The position numbers were made by a program, and so were the translations under genes. A DNA stretch of 64,000 bases. Source: Hirundichthys speculiger. Lineage: Eukaryota; Chordata; Actinopteri; Beloniformes; Exocoetidae. Location: the NCBI GenBank assembly GCA_018398805.1, contig JAGFBZ010000015.1, forward strand, positions 592,926-656,925, read 5' to 3'. This document shows positions 59,501-64,000 of the stretch, one piece after another. The notes below the pieces were generated by a model. That model worked only from the letters and a program-made list of their open reading frames with translations, searched no databases and had not been told where the DNA came from. How positions within the stretch are numbered: position 1 is the stretch's first letter; the number at the start of each line of letters is the position of its first letter.

Positions 59501-62500
59501 ATGTCGTTGTGTTTTCCTTTTTGTTAATGTCGTTGTGTTTTTTTTTGTCTTGTGTTTTTGTTAATGTCTTGTGTTTCCTTTTGTCGTTGTGTTTTTGTTA
59601 ATGTCGTTGTGTTTTCCTTTTTGTCGTTGTGTTTTTGTTAATGTCGTTGTGTTTTTGTTAATGTCGTTGTGTTTTTGTTAATGTCGTTGTGTTTTCCTTT
59701 TTGTCGTTGTGTTTTGTTTTTGTTTTTGTTGTTTTTGTTTGTCGTTGTGTTTTTTGTTAATGTCGTTTTGTTTTGTCGTTGTGTTTTGTTAATGTCGTTG
59801 TTTTCCTTTTGTCGTTGTGTTTTGTTAATGTCGTTGTGTTTTCCTTTTTGTCGTTGTGTTTTTGTTAATGTCGTTGTGTTTTTGTTAATGTCGTTGTGTT
59901 TTTGTTAATGTCGTTGTGTTTTCCTTTTTGTCGTTGTGTTTTTGTTAATGTCGTGTTTTCCTTTTTGTCGTTGTGTTTTTGTTAATGTCGTTGTGTTTTC
60001 CTTTTTGTTGGTGTCGTTTGCCCTTCAGGGCCACCGTAAAAGTGCTTTCGTCCAATCAGCAATGATCCTTGTCATAGCAGGTACCTACCCTTTCCGTTAG
60101 AAGTTAATGTCGTGTTTTTGTTAATGTCGTTGTGTTTTCCTTTTTGTCGTTGTGTTTTCCTTTTTGTTGTTGTGTTTTCCTTTTTGTCGTTGTGTTTTTG
60201 TTAATGTCGTTGTGTTTTCCTTTTTGTCGTTGTGTTTTTGTTAATGTCGTTGTGTTTTTGTTAATGTCGTTGTGTTTTCCTTTTTGTCGTTGTCGTGTGT
60301 GTTTTTGTTAATGTCGTTGTGTTTTTCCTTTTGTCGTCGTGTTTGTGTTTTTGTTAATGTCGTTGTGTTTTTTTGTTTGTTTTTTTGTCGTTGTGGTTTT
60401 GTTTTTGTTTTTTTGTTAATGTCGTTGTGTTTTCCTTTTTGTTCGTCGTGTTTTTGTTAATGTCGTTGTTTTTTTGTTTTTGTCCTTTTGTTGTGTTTTT
60501 GTTAATGTCGTTGTGTTTTCCTTTTTGTCGTCGTGTTTGTTGTTAATGTCGTTGTGTTTTCCTTTTTGTCGTTGTGTTTTTTGTTTAATGTCGTTTGTGT
60601 TTTTGTTAATGTCGTTGTGTTTTTGTTAATGTCGTTGTGTTTTCCTTTTTGTCGTTGTGTTTTTGTTAATGTCGTTGTGTTTTCCTTTTTGTCGTTGTGT
60701 TTTTGTTAATGTCGTTGTGTTTTCGTTGTGTTTTCCTTTTTGTCGTCGTTGTGTTTTTGTTAATGTCGTTTTTTTTGTTTTTCGTTTGTCGTTGTGTTTG
60801 TTTTAATGTCGTTGTGTTTTTTTTGTCGTTGTGTTTTTGTTAATGTCGTTGTGTTTTCCTTTTTGTCGTTGTGTTTTTGTTAATGTCGTTGTGTTTTTGT
60901 TAATGTCGTTGTGTTTTTTTTTGTCGTTGTGTTTTTGTTAATGTCGTTGTGTTTTTGTTTTGTTTGTCGTGTTTTTTTTGTGTCGTTTTTTTGTTAATGT
61001 CGTTGTGTTTTCCTTTTTGTCGTTGTGTTTTTGTTAATGTCGTTTGTGTTTCCTTTTTGTCGTTGTGTTTTTGTTAATGTCGTTTGTGTTTTCCTTTTTG
61101 TCGTTGTGTTTTTGTTAATGTCGTTGTGTTTTTTTTGTCGTTGTGTTTTGTTAATGTCGTTGTGTTTTCCTTTTTGTCGTTGTGTTTTTGTTAATGTCGT
61201 GTTTTCCTTTTTGTCGTTGTGTTTTTGTTAATGTCGTTGTGTTTTCCTTTTTGTTGGTGTCGTTTGCCCTTCAGGGCCACCGTAAAATTGCCCTAAAATA
61301 TAGCGAAATTAACCACCAAAACTGATGTAGTCTATTAATGGTTTATAAATGAAAGACATATGCACAGTTTCACCATATCTTTCCACGCTCTCACCTCTGA
61401 TTTGAAACTGTGGGTCAATTAATGAAATCAGATGTGAAATTTGTTTTTTAAAGTTATGTGTTTCCTCTTTTCAGACTCTCCTGCATCCTCATGCACAGAC
61501 ACCTTGTCACTGTCATCGCGCTCGTCGGATAGTGATGCTTTTCTGATGTCTCCCAAAAGACAGCGCATCAATGATTGCATTCTGAACTCCCCAAATAGTC
61601 AGCATGTTGTTGACAGTTCTTCACAAGGCAAAGAGGTGATATTTTTTGTACATTCCTTCTTATGATGTAAATAATGTGTTTTTGGAGTGGGGGTGATCTT
61701 AGTTATTTATTTTTCTTGTTTTCAAGCTTGTCAAGAGACTTCTGGAACAAAAGCCTGGAGGGGACAAAATACTTGCAGAATATGCGACTAAAGGACAGAT
61801 GAAGGACCGAACACGCCGTGAACTTGTCAACATTGTTGTCGCTGATATGTTGGAAAAGTGTTGGTAAGTAAAATGCTTCCAAGGTGCATGATTTAGTTAA
61901 AGGCATATTCATAGTATTTGATTGCAAACATGTTGTTCATGAAAAACATGCGATGGAGTTTCTTGCCATCAATGCAACCTATTCCATTACACCTACAGGA
62001 GTACGCCACCAAAGGACAAGAGGACACAATATGCGTTGGGGATTATAACACTGTTCCCCTCCCTAAGAGATCCCTATTCCAAGCAGGGCTATGTGAGTAA
62101 AGTTTTTCATTGAGAAGTTCCCCAACTTGTCAAATTATTGCAATATAAAAGTTATTGTTTCCTATTAGTAATATACACAGATGTTGTTGTACAGGCAGCA
62201 AGTGGGCACTTAACATTCTTGAAATTGACAGCCAAGTCTGGACTGTATTTAGTGCAATGTTTTGGTTCTAAATCTTGTTGGTAAATGATTAATGTTTTGA
62301 TGCATTTTCCTTTCACTAGGTGTCTAATCATGCTTAAATTTCTTTTATTTTCAACTTAGGAGCATTTCTTTGATGCAAAGAGCAATGAGGGTTACATTGC
62401 GTGGAAACTGAAAAACACACAGCGAGGACTTAGTTCTGGCAGTAGAGTCAGGAGAAGGACCTCTCAAACCGCAGAGGGCAGTGGACCAGAGTTGAAGAGA

Positions 62501-64000
62501 GAAGTGATAAAAGATCAGCAGCTGGAGGGAGACCAGTGTTGTGAGGCTATATCTCTACTGAAGCACAGCACAGACAAAGACCAGATCTTCATGAAAATGA
62601 GAGCAACCTTCCAGTACAGGCAAAAGGTTGATCCATGATCCAGAGCAATGCAGCACAGTGCTTACAGTTTTCCCGAGGTTCCTTGACACAGAAGGCTTGG
62701 TAAGTCCGCATTATGTCGATAATGTATTTTCTGTCAAACACAGCTTTGTTTAGATGAAATTGGTAATTTCCCCCTTCTTTCACCATCATCACGTCCACCT
62801 ATACTTGCTTCCCCCTATAGGTTCTGCAAGATTTTGCTCTTTTATTTGGAGCAGAGACTTCATCCAAACTCTTGGAGAAATGGGGAACAACCCTGAAGGC
62901 AAAAGTAATAGAGCAAGCGAAAACCCTCAGTAAGACACCGATGCTCGACTATCTCATTCAGTGTGCAGAGGAGAACCCTGACGAGGATGATGAGGTCCCA
63001 GGTAAATGACAAAAAAGAATAACCTGTGTATATCCGGCCCCCTTTTTTCAAGTGTTGTCTTATTGTATTTACTCTAACACCATTGTGCTGATAGATTATA
63101 TATTTTTTTCTATTTTTAAAAACCTTTTGGATGTTTATATTGATTTATCAGGTGCATTTCGTACTGAAATCAGGTTTTCTCCTCTCTTCTTCTCAGGTTG
63201 GGATGGTGACATGGCGGCAATTCTACTGCTGGTCTACCTTTTGCCACCAAATGGTAAGAAGGGGACTGTGAAGATCAATATCCAGGAAGCTGTGCATCGT
63301 GTAGTGAAGTTTCATAAGGTCAGTGTGGTCTGATTTCCATTTTTAAACCATCCAATGTGCAAGAGTGGAACCCTGACTCCAAACACACGTTTTGACCAAT
63401 TGTTATAATATAAACCGCAATAGATTAGTGTTGCATGATACCCACGATATCCTGCAGAGCCAAAATCACAGTTCCTACTAAACCAGAAATTCTACACAAC
63501 GGTACTACCGTGGATCACTATACTACTGCTGAACGCGGTGCCAGTTTTCGCTGCGTAGTGGACTGGCATTACTCTCCTCCAGGCTCCTGTTCTCACTACA
63601 TGCTGTTCTAATGTAAACAAACACACGTGGCACATAATTTAATCAATTGCACACATTTCTAACCAGTCAGCTTTACTGGTCCATACATTGTCTTTTCCAT
63701 TTTTAAGTAATCCTCCAACTGTGCTATTAAAGATTTCTGTCTGACATATCCATAGAAATTGGATGTATAATGTAGTTGTACTTTTGATTCTTATGTTACC
63801 GTCGGGTCGCAGCCTGCATGCGCACTCTGGTCCAGACAAGCGGAGGCAGCCCTACATCCTGGCAGTTGGCTTGACAAGAAACAGCATCCATGAGTACTAC
63901 ATCGCAATGGATGGTGAGCTCCTTCCCTGCAAGGCCAAGTCTTCCCTGTCAGCCTTCGATGAACTTTTCAAGGCACATTACGTGTTTGGCATCTCGTATG
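47544..64000 (+). CDS. SAMD3-like protein with CIDE-N-like N-terminus; partial and probably disrupted
   Basis: Coding exons: 47544-47625, 47954-48100, 61475-61635, 61727-61863, 61999-62092, 62360-62699, 62821-63001, 63197-63318, then one from about 63800 past the window end. Junction phases agree up to 63318. The N-terminus ([13 protein letters not shown] ... [15 protein letters not shown]) looks like a CIDE-N or PB1-type ubiquitin-like fold. Later motifs ([42 protein letters not shown]) match, from memory, fish proteins annotated 'sterile alpha motif domain-containing protein 3-like', a large family of unknown function. An extra G near 62627 shifts the frame to a stop within three codons. 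The last exon lacks an AG acceptor in the right phase. A 13 kb transposon fills intron 2. This copy may be a pseudogene. Confidence 0.65.
48289..48962 (+). repeat. left terminal arm with minisatellite
   Basis: The 19-bp terminal word is followed by about 30 units of two alternating kinds, (aaaaaggaaaacacaacgac) and (attaacaaaaacacaacgac). Both end in acacaacgac. The arm closes with about 70 bp of unique sequence ending 'gcacgtcagt'. Subterminal repeat arrays of this kind are often transposase-binding regions; that role is inferred. Confidence 0.93.
48996..49942. mobile_element. hAT MITE inside the IS3EU-like element
   Basis: Perfect 8-bp duplication GGACGTAC (48988-48995 and 49943-49950). 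Both ends read TAGGGCTGAACGATT. Length is 947 bp, without a transposase. It separates the left arm from the HECT gene start; without it the start codon would lie about 80 bp inside the arm. Confidence 0.95.
50031..56838 (+). CDS. HECT-type E3 ubiquitin ligase (G2E3-like) carried by the transposon
   Basis: Exons: 50031-50142, 51504-51633, 52091-52397, 52792-52874, 53221-53273, 53525-53561, 53827-53894, 53979-54033, 54143-54243, 54729-55030, 55205-55387, 55721-55893, 56304-56518, 56606-56838. About 680 residues: an N-terminal zinc ribbon (C3-x2-C6, C20-x2-C23), a Lys/Arg-rich stretch, a ubiquitin-like region ([17 protein letters not shown]) and a short Cys/His cluster ([10 protein letters not shown]). 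The HECT domain follows, from [12 protein letters not shown] and [14 protein letters not shown] to [13 protein letters not shown], ending [15 protein letters not shown]. The candidate catalytic Cys is codon 56737-56739. HECT enzymes take ubiquitin on that Cys and pass it to substrates. The phase between exons 2 and 3 does not fit, and the donor after 55387 is TT instead of GT, so the copy may be slightly damaged. The closest annotated relatives I recall are fish G2E3-like proteins. Confidence 0.8.
50245..51490. other. first intron of the HECT gene, with an old inverted-repeat element
   Basis: Words at 50282-50335 ('agcggtccccaagaccggta', 'cggtctgtgggtcatttggt') and, inverted, at 50869-50940 ('ggccggtccgtgaaaatatt', 'aaaggttggggaccgctgat') form the ends of a ~660-bp non-autonomous DNA element. 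The pattern (cagcggtccccaa) is typical of hAT MITEs. Flanks 'caatagag' and 'atacagag' match only partly. Confidence 0.6.
55640..55716. repeat. (TC)n tract before a HECT exon
   Basis: An imperfect CT/GT-rich microsatellite runs into the polypyrimidine tract and AG of the exon at 55721. Confidence 0.85.
57043..57048 (+). terminator. candidate polyadenylation signal of the HECT gene
   Basis: AATAAA lies 205 bp after the HECT stop and 68 bp before the stop codon of the convergent integrase gene, so it would end transcription in the short gap between the two genes. Confidence 0.4.
57116..59085 (-). pseudogene. IS3-like integrase/transposase, frameshifted
   Basis: Exons: from about 59085 to 58272, 57825-57607 and 57323-57116, with good GT-AG sites. 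The start of the first exon is unclear. The N-terminal part ([40 protein letters not shown]) is helix-turn-helix-like, followed by [16 protein letters not shown], the IS3-type region ahead of the rve core. The core has candidate acidic residues in [19 protein letters not shown] and [11 protein letters not shown], a D-D-E arrangement. A one-base C insertion near 58790 and a one-base A insertion near 58590 break the frame, the second exactly at the first catalytic Asp. The C-terminal exons ([18 protein letters not shown]) remain open. It is presumably the enzyme of the 13 kb element, now dead in this copy. Confidence 0.85.
59068..60041 (-). repeat. right terminal arm, inner copy
   Basis: Inverse of the left arm: unique edge (gtgctttcgtccaatctgca), then minisatellite units (gttaatgtcgttgtgttttt, cctttttgtcgttgtgtttt), then the 19-bp terminus and TA at 60041. 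It is directly followed by a second copy beginning again with gtgctttcgtccaatcagca. Confidence 0.92.
60042..61284 (-). repeat. right terminal arm, outer copy
   Basis: A tandem repeat of the preceding arm, longer (1,243 bp) and with more unit-length variation. Its terminus is the one that abuts the AAATTG duplication, so it is the end used at insertion. Open frames rich in Phe, Cys and Val run through both arms and are not genes. Confidence 0.92.
63320..63800. other. intron of the SAMD3-like gene
   Basis: No coding sequence. Words such as 'tagtgttgcatgatacccac' near 63426 suggest an old hAT-type insertion. Its end at about 63800 is where an AG acceptor would be expected but the text reads 'gttaccgtcgggtcgcagcc'. 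Confidence 0.4.

Larger units (their letters stand above)
48289..61284 (+). mobile_element. 13.0 kb IS3EU-like transposon encoding an integrase and a HECT E3 ligase
   Basis: A perfect 6-bp duplication AAATTG (48283-48288 and 61285-61290) flanks termini that both begin TACGGTGGCCCTGAAGGGC and continue for hundreds of bases as inverted repeats filled with 20-bp minisatellite units. The inner edge of both arms shares unique text (cttctaacggaaagggtagg, 'gattggacgaaagcacgtca'). Inside are two convergent spliced genes: HECT ligase (50031-56838, plus) and IS3-like integrase (57116-59085, minus). The right terminal arm is present twice in tandem. The IS3EU assignment rests on the integrase type and on my recollection that this superfamily makes 6-bp duplications. 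The borders themselves are seen directly. Confidence 0.88.

Noticed and set aside
59100..61260. Open frames rich in Phe, Cys and Val in the transposon's right arms, and Lys/Thr-rich frames in the left arm
   Set aside because: They are translations of the 20-bp minisatellite units; no start context, domain or splice signal supports them.

Overview
This 64 kb window looks like teleost fish DNA. It is AT-rich and intron-bearing, with long (AT)n microsatellites, V-SINE-type and other tRNA-derived SINEs, LINE tails ending in ATTGA repeats, and many hAT, piggyBac and LTR insertions with readable target-site duplications (TSDs). There are no prokaryotic features. The only plausible non-transposon gene is one member of the large fish SAMD3-like family, and even that copy is damaged.

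Layout. 1-8.9 kb is repeat-rich non-coding DNA: a TA-flanked DNA element, a probable hAT copy, a 60-bp minisatellite and an 825-bp direct duplication. 8.92-16.05 kb is a piggyBac element bounded by TTAA. Its three-exon transposase (minus strand) reads open for about 631 codons with the catalytic Asp residues present. Intron 2 carries a 3.1 kb hAT element (8-bp TSD), which contains a second 2.0 kb element (5-bp TSD). 16.05-16.9 kb is a decayed LINE endonuclease. 20.08-23.30 kb is a hAT element with seven copies of a 142-bp tandem repeat. 24.88-32.17 kb holds three further TSD-bounded hAT copies, a LINE-derived insertion, a V-SINE-like SINE and a small TA-flanked inverted-repeat element, several of them nested.

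35.33-44.99 kb is one 9.67 kb hAT insertion (TSD CTGGGATG) in an old L2-like reverse transcriptase fragment; the fragment resumes on the far side. The insertion carries a broken hAT transposase, two solo LTRs with 5-bp TSDs, and a 4.8 kb giant palindrome made of oppositely oriented satellite arrays. A Harbinger-like MITE and a tRNA-like insertion sit inside the arrays.

46-64 kb is a multi-exon SAMD3-like gene on the plus strand. Its second intron is occupied by a 12,996-bp transposon (48289-61284) with a perfect 6-bp TSD (AAATTG), termini beginning TACGGTGGCCC, and long subterminal minisatellite arrays. That transposon encodes an IS3-like integrase/transposase (minus strand, frameshifted) and, convergently, a spliced HECT-type E3 ubiquitin ligase with its catalytic Cys context preserved. 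This transposon with a ubiquitin-ligase gene is the most interesting system here. It best fits what I recall as the IS3EU superfamily; that name is from memory and needs a database search.
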